Of a stretch of DNA of 31,507 nt, positions 1-7,709 are shown one piece after another. The notes under the pieces were generated by a model. The model saw only the letters and a list, made by a program, of their open reading frames with translations. It had not been told where the DNA came from and ran no database searches. Position 1 is the stretch's first letter; every line of letters begins with the position of its first letter. Made by a program: the position numbers and the translations under genes. This stretch comes from Methanolobus sp. UBA32 (GTDB lineage: Archaea; Halobacteriota; Methanosarcinia; Methanosarcinales; Methanosarcinaceae), in contig DAZF01000055.1 of assembly GCA_002507205.1 (NCBI GenBank), positions 49,480-80,986 of the forward strand, written 5' to 3'.

Positions 1-48
1 GTCGAGTATGGAAATGTACTCGATACGTTGAAAATGCTTTCTAATTAA
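1..48 (+). CDS. Possible C-terminal end of an upstream gene (partial)
   Basis: The first frame is open from the window edge to a TAA at 46-48 and would give the last 15 residues of a protein (VEYGNVLDTLKMLSN). The next gene starts 24 bases later on the same strand, so an operon partner is plausible. Another frame is also open for most of this stretch and the fragment is too short to recognise, so this is only a possibility. Confidence 0.25.
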   Translation, partial: VEYGNVLDTLKMLSN

Positions 49-72
49 CCCTTTGAGAAATGTGGTGCTCAG

Positions 73-1212
73 ATGTATGACCTTATAATTATTGGTGCCG
101 GACCTTCCGGTTCGTCTGCAGGAAGAATTGCAGGAAAGAACGGACTTAAGACACTTATAATTGAAAAAGAGATGTTCCCCCGATACAAACCATGTGGGGG
201 AGCATTATCTGAACATGCGATGTCCTATCTTGATTTTAAAATACCGGAATATATAATCGAAAAGGATATTTTCGGAGGAAGGGTTCGATTCCGGGGAAAA
301 AGTATAGAATACTTCAAAGATTACCGGCTTTCTGTAATCGTAACAAGAAGCATATTTGATAATTACCTGCTTGAGAAAGCAAAAGAAACGGGCATTGATA
401 TTCACCATGAGGAAAAAGTCACAGATATATCCCAGAATGATGCTCACGTTTCCGTAACAACAAACAAAGATAGTTACAAAGCCAGATATGTAGTAATTGC
501 ATCCGGATCCCAGGGGAAACTTAAAACTGTGGTCCGAAGAGAGGAAAACAAAAGCGAATACGGAGTTTGTCTTGTCACTGAAGTTGAAGAAAAGAATGAA
601 GTTATTGACCAATACATAAAAGATGCTATCGAAATGCACTTTGGCGTATCCGGAGTAGGATACGGTTGGGTATTTCCGCATAAAGGATACTACTCAGTAG
701 GTGCTGGCAGTGTGATGGCAAAGCATCTCCCAAATCCAAAAATGGCAATGCATGATTATCTGAAAGTCAATGGATTCACCGGAAAATACAAACTCAATGG
801 CCATGTCATCCCATGTGGCGGCCACAAAAGAAAACTGGTTAAAGGAAGGATAATATTAAGCGGCGATGCAGCAGGCTTCGTTGATGCATTTACAGGTGAA
901 GGACTGGCTTATGCCATACGATCAGGACAACTTGCAGCAGAGACCATCATCCAGAATGCAGGAACTGAGTTAAAACTTCAGGAACTCGTAAATTATGAAA
1001 ACAGATGTTACTCTGAATTTGGTGAGCATCTGAAATATTCACTTATTTTCGCAAAGATAATGCACTATTTCCCTGAACGGTCTTTCAATGCCTTTATAAA
1101 AGAAACGGATATCCTTGATATGTTCCTTGAAGTGGTGACCTTCAATAGAACGTACAAAGACCTGGTTAAATGGCTTATATTCAATTTCAAGTTCCGCTGG
1201 CTTAAAAAATAA
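73..1212 (+). CDS. Geranylgeranyl reductase family FAD-dependent oxidoreductase
   Basis: This 379-residue flavoprotein begins with a Rossmann FAD-binding motif (GAGPSGSSAG, residues 8-17), has the YKPCGGALS segment near residue 38 that marks the geranylgeranyl reductase family, and carries the second FAD motif SGDAAGFVDAFTGEG in its C-terminal half. Archaeal members saturate the geranylgeranyl chains of ether lipids or other isoprenoids such as the methanophenazine side chain; methanogens carry several paralogs, and which substrate this copy uses cannot be read from the sequence. No membrane segment is obvious, and the family works at the membrane surface. The ATG at 73 is preceded by a modest GGTG. 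The gene ends in TAA and runs head to head into the 3' end of the RNase P RNA gene on the other strand. Confidence 0.85.
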   Translation: MYDLIIIGAGPSGSSAGRIAGKNGLKTLIIEKEMFPRYKPCGGALSEHAMSYLDFKIPEYIIEKDIFGGRVRFRGKSIEYFKDYRLSVIVTRSIFDNYLLEKAKETGIDIHHEEKVTDISQNDAHVSVTTNKDSYKARYVVIASGSQGKLKTVVRREENKSEYGVCLVTEVEEKNEVIDQYIKDAIEMHFGVSGVGYGWVFPHKGYYSVGAGSVMAKHLPNPKMAMHDYLKVNGFTGKYKLNGHVIPCGGHKRKLVKGRIILSGDAAGFVDAFTGEGLAYAIRSGQLAAETIIQNAGTELKLQELVNYENRCYSEFGEHLKYSLIFAKIMHYFPERSFNAFIKETDILDMFLEVVTFNRTYKDLVKWLIFNFKFRWLKK

Positions 1213-1214
1213 GA
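1204..1214 (-). terminator. U-run terminator of the RNase P RNA gene
   Basis: On the minus strand a run of six T (1209 to 1204) follows the conserved 3' part of the RNase P RNA. Archaeal RNA polymerase terminates at such runs. It lies inside the last codons of the convergent oxidoreductase gene. It is inferred from position and base composition only. Confidence 0.4.
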
Positions 1215-1215
1215 G

Positions 1216-1605
1216 TGTATTGAGTGAGGAGAGTAAGCTCCCTTCTGTTGATGCAATACATTCATCCCGCCTGGCAGGATTATGCACTCCGAAGAGCTGC
1301 ATTGACGGCATTCGGCTACGCGTCGACAAACTTCGGGAATGGTCTAAACAACCATTGCCCCCTACTCCTGACTTGCACCCACGAGGATTCGCCGTTCCAT
1401 CCGCGATCCATGCGACCTCAGCTTTTCAGCATCATAGCATTAACATGGTACGGTATCGTTTCTGTGCCAGCATGCAGCGAACTGCATGAGTTGCAAAGCA
1501 ACTGCCCGGGCTCTCGCCCGATGCCCTTTACAGGCATTCGTGTGTTTAGAAGGTGGGGAGACTTTCCTCAGGTCAAATGACCCGGCGGCCGTCCTTCCTC
1601 TCTCG
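1216..1605 (-). ncRNA. rnpB: RNase P RNA (M1-type catalytic RNA)
   Basis: Read on the minus strand, this stretch has the conserved blocks of RNase P RNA in order: the 5' block GAGGAAAGTCTCCCCACC (1569-1552), the ACAGAAACGATACC block (1465-1452) and the 3' block ACAGAAGGGAGCTTACTC near 1248-1231. A GAGAG at the 5' end can pair with CTCTC at the 3' end to close helix P1. The RNA is the catalytic part of the ribonucleoprotein that trims the 5' leader from precursor tRNAs. At about 390 nt it fits an archaeal type A RNA. Both ends are estimates: the 5' end comes from a TATA box about 26 bases upstream and the 3' end from the P1 pairing and a T-run. The reading frames that cross it are not genes. 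Confidence 0.9.
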
Positions 1606-1624
1606 GATGTAAAGACAGCATTAA

Positions 1625-1638
1625 GTGATATATATCTT
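1625..1638 (-). promoter_or_regulatory. TATA-box promoter of the RNase P RNA gene
   Basis: The minus strand reads AAGATATATATCAC here, a good archaeal TATA box, and its centre lies about 26 bases before the estimated 5' end of the RNase P RNA. This is a spacing argument, not a mapped start. Confidence 0.55.
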
Positions 1639-1778
1639 ATTATGAACAAAACCATAGACTGCCGTAATTAATCAAATATCATAAGTCATTCTTAAATAAA
1701 ACAGAACTGATTAAAATAATTGCGTATATTGACACAACATTTATAATAGATTCGATAAAACTTCTTAATTAGTACGAT

Positions 1779-2009
1779 ATGAAATACAATAGATATCTCA
1801 TAGTTGGCATCACTTTACTGACAGTGTTACTGTTGTTTCTATTCGCAAGAGCTGTTTCTGAAACCGAAACTGAGTTGTTCGGACTTGACGGATCAGGTTC
1901 ATACCAACACGGATACAGTACATTATTGTTAGGAATAGGATTGCCTCTTGTGCTGGCAATACTTTCTGTATTCCCCAGTACTAAAAAAGGCAAATCCCAG
2001 GAAAAATAA
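1779..2009 (+). CDS. Small hypothetical two-helix membrane protein
   Basis: The 76-residue product has two hydrophobic stretches (about residues 7-25 and 46-64) joined by a short polar loop rich in Glu and Gly, and ends in a basic tail (KKGKSQEK). That is the pattern of a small membrane protein with two transmembrane helices. I do not recognise a family. There is no Shine-Dalgarno sequence, but a TATA-like TTTATAAT lies at about 1739-1746, so transcription could begin close to the ATG. It converges with the DUF1059 gene and has no obvious functional partner. The hydrophobic pattern and in-place promoter support a real gene. Confidence 0.55.
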   Translation: MKYNRYLIVGITLLTVLLLFLFARAVSETETELFGLDGSGSYQHGYSTLLLGIGLPLVLAILSVFPSTKKGKSQEK

Positions 2010-2022
2010 AAGTGATTCAGCA

Positions 2023-2268
2023 TTAAAGCTTAAGTACGCCACAGCCGCAGCCACGATTCAACAGGTAATCTACTTTTGAAATAATCTCATCCTTGTGGAA
2101 ATCAGATAGCTCTTCGAACTCGTCCTTATGCTTATCCTTGACGTGCTCTATCATTTTTTCCTTCGCTTTTTTGGGATCAGCGTCAATGACAATGAAATCA
2201 TCATTAAAACCAAGATCCCTGCATCTTAGTATATGTACTATGATAAAACCTCCCTGTATAAAGTACAA
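2023..2268 (-). CDS. DUF1059 family small protein
   Basis: The product carries the DUF1059 signature LRCRDLGFNDDF near its start and a helical HVKDKHKDEF segment, as in other short proteins of this family, which has no established function. A Cys-rich C-terminus (RGCGCG) follows the family domain. The start is uncertain. The coordinate given uses a TTG at 2268 whose own upstream GGTAGGAG is too close to serve it. A strong GGGAGGT lies further in, about nine bases before the codon where family members normally begin (just before HILRCRDLG), but that codon is GTA and its neighbours are ATA and ATC. The gene may use a rare start codon or may have lost its start. It is downstream of the GDT1-family gene on the same strand. 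Confidence 0.65.
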   Translation of the reverse strand: MYFIQGGFIIVHILRCRDLGFNDDFIVIDADPKKAKEKMIEHVKDKHKDEFEELSDFHKDEIISKVDYLLNRGCGCGVLKL

Positions 2269-2327
2269 ACTCCTACCTTATTAATTTTTGTTTTAACTGC
2301 AAAAAAGAGGGCTGTTATCGTCGTACT

Positions 2328-2879
2328 TCAAAGAAAGAATGAAGCACCGATAACGATGAACAGAATACCTGCAGCTGTTGAGATAGTTCTTTTGTTGATT
2401 TTCTCCATGAGGATCTTACCAACGTATATGGCCATAGAGGACAGGATCAGTAAAGCAAATACAACCCCCATGAACACAAGTAAAGGATCGTACTGTGTAG
2501 CAAAGAGAGCTGCTGCAAGCTGCGTCTTGTCACCCATTTCGGATACAAGGATAAGGCCAAATCCAGACATAAACGGACTCTTCAATTCATAGGAACCATC
2601 GTCATCATCCTCTGCCCTGTTCAGCAGTGTTGTCAGGCCAAATATTATGAACAGTATGCCTGCACCTATACGTACATACTCCATTGGAATCCTGTTTGCT
2701 ATGAAATTCCCTAAAAGGATGGCAAGACCATCCGTCAGCACAAAAGCCAGCATCACACCAGCAAGTAGTGAAACATATTTTGTGGTCTTTGTAGAGAGGA
2801 CAAGCACTGCAAGCTGGGTTTTGTCACCCAACTCAGCGAGGCCAACCAGTAGGAATGGGATAAGAATGTCCTGAATCAT
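2328..2879 (-). CDS. GDT1/TMEM165 (UPF0016) family cation transporter
   Basis: The 183-residue membrane protein has the two diagnostic E-x-G-D-K-T motifs, ELGDKT at residues 16-21 and EMGDKT at 114-119, each beginning a three-helix half, with an acidic linker (EDDDDG, about 90-95) between the halves. Six hydrophobic segments are visible. Family members exchange Mn2+ or Ca2+ for protons across membranes; in prokaryotes manganese export is the best supported role. The Glu and Asp of the two motifs form the ion path and both are intact. The ATG at 2879 lies downstream of GGAGGTTGGGGG, with unusually long spacing. The specific ion is an inference. Confidence 0.88.
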   Translation of the reverse strand: MIQDILIPFLLVGLAELGDKTQLAVLVLSTKTTKYVSLLAGVMLAFVLTDGLAILLGNFIANRIPMEYVRIGAGILFIIFGLTTLLNRAEDDDDGSYELKSPFMSGFGLILVSEMGDKTQLAAALFATQYDPLLVFMGVVFALLILSSMAIYVGKILMEKINKRTISTAAGILFIVIGASFFL

Positions 2880-3115
2880 GCATCATAAATCCCCCAACCT
2901 CCTATATAAGTTATGTTAAAGTGGTATATGAAATTCGATTAAAATTCAAAATAAAAGCAATATTCTGATAACTGATATCCTGTCCGGCCAGGCTTTGTTA
3001 CACCTTTCTTTCTGTGATAACATATCTGAATTTGATGATACTACAAATATTCCAGTGTGTCAGGGCAAAATATATAGTACGAGATTTATTTGAACTATGG
3101 GAATAATCAAATAAA

Positions 3116-3130
3116 CTTAAATATATAATA
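3116..3130 (+). promoter_or_regulatory. TATA box upstream of the glutamate synthase-domain gene
   Basis: The sequence CTTAAATATATAATA is a near-ideal archaeal TATA box preceded by an A-rich stretch. Transcription would begin near 3150, leaving about 160 bases of untranslated leader. Confidence 0.55.
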
Positions 3131-3193
3131 ACGGCAAAAGGATGCTTGTTAGTGGTTTATAGGCACAAAGAAACATAAAAAATAGAAACTTAT

Positions 3194-3232
3194 TAGTAAT
3201 AGCAATCACCAACCGATATCCTACTATTACTA
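3194..3232 (+). promoter_or_regulatory. Leader hairpin 1 (9-bp perfect inverted repeat)
   Basis: TAGTAATAG at 3194-3202 is the exact reverse complement of CTATTACTA at 3224-3232, with a 21-base loop. It lies in the predicted 5' leader of the glutamate-synthase-domain gene and could be an RNA hairpin or a DNA operator. Confidence 0.45.
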
Positions 3233-3248
3233 TCCTGATGGTTAGGAA

Positions 3249-3275
3249 CAGGCCGGGGGTAGGAAGACCGGCCTG
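3249..3275 (+). promoter_or_regulatory. Leader hairpin 2 (8-bp GC-rich inverted repeat)
   Basis: CAGGCCGG at 3249-3256 pairs perfectly with CCGGCCTG at 3268-3275 around an 11-base purine-rich loop. It sits 38 bases before the ATG and is followed by a short A-run rather than a T-run, so it does not look like a simple terminator. Confidence 0.5.
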
Positions 3276-3313
3276 CAAAAAATAGTATTATAAAATAGAG
3301 GAAGTGACAAAGC

Positions 3314-4906
3314 ATGGGTAATCTTAGGCAACCAAATGCAAATGAAGCCACTCAGACTTTCAACAGGTCTAAGAGTGTAGTACCGATGTCAGGTATCTGT
3401 ACACGTTGTGTGGACGGATGTCGTGGAAATTGTGAAATTTTTAAATCAACATTCAGAGGACGTGAAGTTCTGTACCCCGGACCTTTTGGAGAGATCACAG
3501 CCGGTGCAGACAAGAACTACCCTATTGACTACTCCCACCTTAACATACAGGGATATGCAGTCGGCGCAATAGGAATGCCAGATGACATGGTGCCTGGCCC
3601 TGAAACTGCAAGATTCCCCAATGTTAGTACTGAAACGGAGTACGGCTGGGACAAAAAAGTAAAGATGAAGGTACCCATCTTCACCGGAGCATTAGGTTCC
3701 ACCGAAATCGCAAGGAAGAACTGGGAACACTTTGCCATCGGCGCAGCTATTTCAGGCATCACCATCGTTTGTGGTGAGAACGTATGTGGTATAGACCCGG
3801 GACTTAAAAGAGGAAATGACGGCCTTGTTACAGAATCACCGGAGATGGACCGCAGGATTGAACTCTACAACAAATACCATGATGGCTACGGTGAAATGCT
3901 CGTCCAGATGAACGTAGAGGACACAAATCTTGGTGTAGCAGAATACCTTTCCAGCAAGCACGAAATGGATACCATTGAACTCAAATGGGGACAGGGTGCA
4001 AAATGTATTGGTGGAGAGATCAAGGTAAAAGAGCTTGACCGCGCTATCGAGCTTAAGAAAAGAGGTTACATCGTAACACCGGACCCTGAACTTGCATCTG
4101 TGCAGGAAGCATACAAAGTTGGTGCCATAAGAGAATTCGAAAGGCACTCAAGACTTGGTTTTGTCACCGAGGAAGGATTCCATGCAGAATGTGACAGACT
4201 CAGAGACCTCGGATTCAAGCGTATTACATTGAAAACCGGTGCTTACTCTATGGCAGAGACTGCAATGGCTATCAAATACAGTTCCGATGCAAAGATCGAC
4301 CTGCTCACCTATGACGGTGCCCCTGGTGGAACCGGTATGAGCCCATGGCCAATGATGGAGGAATGGGGAACACCAACAATATACCTGCAGTCACTTGTCC
4401 AGGAATTCGCAGATAAGCTCACTTCAAAAGGCAAGAGAGTACCAGACCTTGCAATGGCCGGTGGATTCTCAAGCGAAGACGGTATTTACAAGGTTCTTGC
4501 AATGGGTGCTCCATACTTCAAGGCAGTATGCATGGGCCGTGGCCTCATGATCCCGGGCATGGTCGGTAAAAACATTGGTAAATGGCTTTCTGAAGATGAC
4601 CTTCCAAAGACCGTTTCCGAATTCGGACACAGGAAAGAAGAGATCTTCGTACACTACGAGGAGCTGGAAGAGCGCTATGGTGCTGACATTGACAACATAC
4701 CTCTGGGTGCTATCGGTATATACTCATATGCTGAAAAGACCAGGGTTGGTCTGCAACAACTCATGGCAGGTTCCAGAAGGTTCAACATTTCTACACTTTC
4801 ACGTAAGGACCTCATGGCACTTACAGAAGATGCAGCAAAAGTAACCGGAATCTCATATGTCATGGATGCCTACAGGGACATCGCAGAAGAGATACTCGAC
4901 GGATAA
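3314..4906 (+). CDS. FMN-binding glutamate synthase-domain protein (archaeal GltB2-like)
   Basis: This 530-residue protein matches the central FMN-binding/synthase domain of the glutamate synthase large subunit, with the FMN and glutamate site motif DGAPGGTGMSPWP and the barrel strand segment AMAGGFSSEDG. It lacks the N-terminal glutaminase domain and the C-terminal beta-helix of bacterial GltB. An N-terminal C-x2-C-x3-C-x3-C cluster (C29, C32, C36, C40) may bind an iron-sulfur centre or metal. The region after VCMGRG, where bacterial GltB holds its [3Fe-4S] cysteines, has none. The family reductively converts 2-oxoglutarate to glutamate; the ammonia source and electron donor are not evident here. 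The start has a GAGGAAGTGA Shine-Dalgarno sequence. It is a single-gene transcript between a long structured leader and a strong terminator. Confidence 0.88.
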   Translation: MGNLRQPNANEATQTFNRSKSVVPMSGICTRCVDGCRGNCEIFKSTFRGREVLYPGPFGEITAGADKNYPIDYSHLNIQGYAVGAIGMPDDMVPGPETARFPNVSTETEYGWDKKVKMKVPIFTGALGSTEIARKNWEHFAIGAAISGITIVCGENVCGIDPGLKRGNDGLVTESPEMDRRIELYNKYHDGYGEMLVQMNVEDTNLGVAEYLSSKHEMDTIELKWGQGAKCIGGEIKVKELDRAIELKKRGYIVTPDPELASVQEAYKVGAIREFERHSRLGFVTEEGFHAECDRLRDLGFKRITLKTGAYSMAETAMAIKYSSDAKIDLLTYDGAPGGTGMSPWPMMEEWGTPTIYLQSLVQEFADKLTSKGKRVPDLAMAGGFSSEDGIYKVLAMGAPYFKAVCMGRGLMIPGMVGKNIGKWLSEDDLPKTVSEFGHRKEEIFVHYEELEERYGADIDNIPLGAIGIYSYAEKTRVGLQQLMAGSRRFNISTLSRKDLMALTEDAAKVTGISYVMDAYRDIAEEILDG

Positions 4907-4909
4907 ACA

Positions 4910-4950
4910 AAGTAAGTTCAATACTTACTTTTATTTTCTTTTTTAATCCT
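4910..4950 (+). terminator. Hairpin plus U-tract terminator
   Basis: AAGTAAGT (4910-4917) and ACTTACTT (4923-4930) form a perfect 8-bp stem with a 5-base loop, followed at once by repeated T-runs. It lies directly after the stop codon of the glutamate-synthase-domain gene. The T-runs continue to about 4956. Confidence 0.75.
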
Positions 4951-4976
4951 TTTTTATTTTGAAAAGGGGAAGTTGG

Positions 4977-5183
4977 TCAGTCCTCAACTTCCAGCGCCTG
5001 GATTATATCATGGATAGTAAACTCGCCCCTGGCAACCCTGAGAACCATAGGATATATGAAGGAACAATCATCAATTGCACTCCAGCGTTCTTCTCCGATT
5101 GTCCTTATTAATTCATCCATGACTTTCCCACACTCATTACAATATTTGGTTTCACTTTCAATACCACAAACAATACAGTTCAT
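4977..5183 (-). CDS. Small zinc-ribbon protein
   Basis: The 68-residue protein starts with two CxxC knuckles (C3/C6 and C15/C18, in the form CIVCG...CNECG), a minimal zinc ribbon, followed by an acidic helical tail without further cysteines. I do not recognise a named family. The ATG is preceded by a textbook GGAGGT with seven bases between, which is strong support for translation. It stands alone: downstream is the terminator region of the convergent glutamate-synthase-domain gene, and upstream is a gene-poor stretch. Small single-ribbon proteins of this sort often bind nucleic acid or a protein partner, but nothing here says which. Confidence 0.75.
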   Translation of the reverse strand: MNCIVCGIESETKYCNECGKVMDELIRTIGEERWSAIDDCSFIYPMVLRVARGEFTIHDIIQALEVED

Positions 5184-5597
5184 GAATTAACCTCCACATT
5201 TTGTTTTACCACAGGTTCCAATCTATGGTTATTTTAACTGTTTGTACTGATAGTATTTAGGTTTTGAGTTATCAAATATCCAGTTGTATCAGATTTGAGA
5301 GCAAAAACACCCAATAGGACACCATATCTAATTTTTTACAGAACTGTCCTGATAAAAGAATCCATCCCTACGATATCTTTTAGTACATTAGCATAAAAAT
5401 ATTGAGCAGCCAGTAGAAAAAGAGGACATGATAGTGATACTGAATAATATCGAAAGGATTTATTTTGATAACATGAATACATGTAATTTTGAAGTCCTTT
5501 CAGAACTCCCCTATCAGAAATACAGCGTTATATTAATAAAATAACCATCCATTATTCAGCGACATACTACTAATTCATATTTACCAGAGGTCTAAAC
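5184..5597. other. 414-base gene-poor region
   Basis: This region holds the upstream sequence of the zinc-ribbon gene (minus), one doubtful 38-codon reading frame at 5428-5544, and the likely promoter of the marker 9 operon (TTATATTAA at about 5526-5534, giving a start near 5556). I see no RNA gene, no clear repeat and no terminator in it. Confidence 0.5.
5428..5544 (+). CDS. Doubtful 38-residue reading frame or gene remnant
   Basis: From the ATG at 5428 a frame of 38 codons ends in TAA; its residues (for example NNIERIYFDN and FEVLSELPYQKY) look protein-like, and the frame stays open upstream of the ATG back to a TAG. An AGAGG precedes the ATG by only two bases and would fit a GTG at 5434 better. 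It could be a tiny gene, the end of a decayed gene, or chance. No family is recognised. Confidence 0.22.
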   Translation: MIVILNNIERIYFDNMNTCNFEVLSELPYQKYSVILIK

Positions 5598-6743
5598 TTG
5601 TCAGATAATCTTTTTGATATTAAGGTAGGGGAATTCTCCTTCAAAAACCCCATAGCTCTTGCGCCAATGGGAGGAATAACCAACAGTGGTTTTGCAAATG
5701 AGAATGCAAAAGATGCAGGACTGGTGCTACTTGGAGGATACAACCTTGATGCTGCAACACAGAAAGCAGCATCCGAAATGCTTGCAAGGGGAAGGGAGGA
5801 GTTTGAATCCGATGAACCCCTGAAGCTCATTGAAAGCGAGATAAAAGCAGTGAATGAAGGACCTGTCGTTGGAGTCAATGTCAGAAGTACAACGATAGAA
5901 CCTCTGATAGAAGCTGCAAAGATCGCAAAGGATGCAGGTGCTATCCTGGAACTTGATGCTCATTGCAGGCAGAAGGAGATCACAGATATCGGAGCAGGAC
6001 AGGCACTTCTCAGCAATCTTCCCAAACTTTGCGACTGGATTGGACAGATCAAGGGAACCGGAGTTGTACTGTCCGTCAAGGTACGTGCAAATGTAGTGGA
6101 TGACATTGGACTGGTACAGCAGATTGAAAACGCGGGTGCTGACATACTTCATCTCGATGCCATGAAAGAAGGTGCCGGAGCTGATCTTAACCTCATAAAG
6201 AACATACGCGATTCCACAAGGATGTTCCTCATTTGTAACAACTCTGTAACAGACATAGATGCTGCACAGGATATGTTCACACGTGGAGCCGACATGGTTT
6301 CCGTTGCAAGGGCCGTTCTTGGAAACTCTGGACTTATCAGTAACCTGGTTCACAGCATATCTACCCAGCAGGAAGACATGGGATGGTACAATGCACCAAA
6401 ACACGTTTGCAGAGGAGAAGGAGACCTGAGGGGACTGGCGTTTTGCTGTTTACCTGTAAAACCATGCCCTGTACATAATAATATCAAGAAACTTGGATAC
6501 TCTGCACAGGAATTTGCAGACACTAAGATGGAGTTTGTCAAGGGTACTATGCTTGAGTATGGAGACAGTACATGTTTTGGAAGCCTTGCATGGTGCTGTA
6601 AGATATCAAAATCCTGCTACCTCAGAGATGGAGTTCTGGAAACACTGGGACTTTCAGATGCAGAATACATGCGCCTGAAGAAAGGGCTTGCAGACTACAT
6701 TATCGACAATGCTAAAAAACCAATAGGCAACTCCAAGAAGTAA
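5598..6743 (+). CDS. Methanogenesis marker 9 protein with N-terminal TIM-barrel (dihydrouridine synthase/DHOD-like) domain
   Basis: Residues 1 to about 260 resemble the FMN-binding TIM barrels of the nifR3/dihydroorotate dehydrogenase group, with an ALAPMGG start and the late-barrel segment GADMVSVARAVLG. The C-terminal part has eight cysteines in the methanogenesis marker 9 pattern, with the two signature motifs FCCLPVKPC and WCCKISKSC. This domain is known to occur in methanogens and not elsewhere; its function is unproven and metal binding is likely. The TTG start is chosen because AGAGGT lies six bases upstream and no later start is better. It leads a four-gene run (CitG-like six bases downstream, then DUF447 and DmrX), which suggests a role in making or handling a methanogenic cofactor. 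That role is inference. Confidence 0.88.
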   Translation: MSDNLFDIKVGEFSFKNPIALAPMGGITNSGFANENAKDAGLVLLGGYNLDAATQKAASEMLARGREEFESDEPLKLIESEIKAVNEGPVVGVNVRSTTIEPLIEAAKIAKDAGAILELDAHCRQKEITDIGAGQALLSNLPKLCDWIGQIKGTGVVLSVKVRANVVDDIGLVQQIENAGADILHLDAMKEGAGADLNLIKNIRDSTRMFLICNNSVTDIDAAQDMFTRGADMVSVARAVLGNSGLISNLVHSISTQQEDMGWYNAPKHVCRGEGDLRGLAFCCLPVKPCPVHNNIKKLGYSAQEFADTKMEFVKGTMLEYGDSTCFGSLAWCCKISKSCYLRDGVLETLGLSDAEYMRLKKGLADYIIDNAKKPIGNSKK

Positions 6744-6749
6744 GCAGAT

Positions 6750-7709
6750 ATGAAAGACTCACTCTACACCATAAACAGAGGTAACTATCCACTCTCAGCC
6801 TATATTGCACGCTGCGCACAACTTGCAATGTGCCTGGAAGTTTCTGCCTCTCCCAAACCTGGAAATATTGACAGGTATAATGACTACGAGGACACACGCT
6901 ACGAGCATTTCCTGGCATCAGCCACAGGCATTTATCCGGTGATAGAAGAAGCTTCATCAGAAACGGAGGGTGTGGGCAAATTAATCAGGAACGCTGTTAC
7001 AGAAAGTGTAATGTGGCAAAGAGGAGGAAACACCCATTTTGGAGCATTCCTGCTACTGGTGCCTCTTGCAATGGCTGCAGGGGAGATTCTCCAGGAAGAT
7101 GAGCCTTTTACCATTCAGCAACTTGTAGAATCTGCCTACAGAATCGTTAAGAACACAAATACAAGCGATTCGGTTGACTTTTACAGCTGCTTTGAAGCGG
7201 CAGGTGTAAAGGTAAATCCTGCAGATGAGTTCGATCTTCAGAATAAAGCTGCTATTGATGAGCTAAACGAAAGGGACATGAGTCTTTACAAGCTCATGGA
7301 CATTGCCAGGGGATACGACCTGATAGCCAACGAATGGGTCACCGGTTTTAAAAGATGTGCTGCATGTGCCGAGATAATAATTGATGGCATGAATAACGAT
7401 CTGTTCCCTTCAAAAGTTAAAGCTGATATCAACGATATAACTGTCTATGCATTTATGAAGACACTTGCCGATAATGAAGACACATTCATCAGCACTAAAT
7501 ACGACAACGTAACCGCTGCTTACGTGTCAGGACAGGCAAAAACGATAATAAAAGAAATATATAAAAGTCATGAAGACTTTAATACTATATTGCCATTGAT
7601 AGAAAAACTGGACAAAGAGCTTCTGGAGAAAAAAATCAATCCTGGGTCCACAGCAGACATCATCATCGCCGGTCTTTTTATCGCATTGCTTTCGGGAGTA
7701 AGGTTCTAA
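6750..7709 (+). CDS. CitG-like triphosphoribosyl-dephospho-CoA synthase family protein
   Basis: The 319-residue helical protein shows the CitG/MdcB hallmarks: SPKPGNIDRYNDYED near residues 34-48 (the family's S-P-G-N-V-D-R region) and RGGNTHFGAFLL near 91 (the family's G-x-N-T-H-K-G region). The bacterial enzymes attach a triphosphoribosyl group to dephospho-CoA for citrate or malonate lyase, but methanogens lack those lyases. The archaeal relatives recur with tetrahydromethanopterin genes, so transfer of a phosphoribosyl group during cofactor synthesis is the better guess. It begins six bases after the marker 9 stop, and its own TAA overlaps the ATG of the DUF447 gene (TAATG), indicating translational coupling. 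The family call is firm; the substrate is inferred. Confidence 0.82.
   Translation: MKDSLYTINRGNYPLSAYIARCAQLAMCLEVSASPKPGNIDRYNDYEDTRYEHFLASATGIYPVIEEASSETEGVGKLIRNAVTESVMWQRGGNTHFGAFLLLVPLAMAAGEILQEDEPFTIQQLVESAYRIVKNTNTSDSVDFYSCFEAAGVKVNPADEFDLQNKAAIDELNERDMSLYKLMDIARGYDLIANEWVTGFKRCAACAEIIIDGMNNDLFPSKVKADINDITVYAFMKTLADNEDTFISTKYDNVTAAYVSGQAKTIIKEIYKSHEDFNTILPLIEKLDKELLEKKINPGSTADIIIAGLFIALLSGVRF

Larger units (their letters stand above)
2880..3313 (+). other. 434-base intergenic region: promoter and long leader of the glutamate synthase gene
   Basis: No convincing gene is present. The left part holds the divergent upstream region of the GDT1-family gene. The right part holds a strong TATA box at about 3116-3130, and then roughly 160 bases of leader with two perfect inverted repeats before the glutamate-synthase-domain gene. 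The length and structure of this leader stand out in a window where most leaders are very short. Confidence 0.6.

Noticed and set aside
1220..1671. Several overlapping reading frames of 60-120 codons on both strands
   Set aside because: They coincide with the conserved blocks of RNase P RNA on the minus strand; an RNA gene explains the stretch better.
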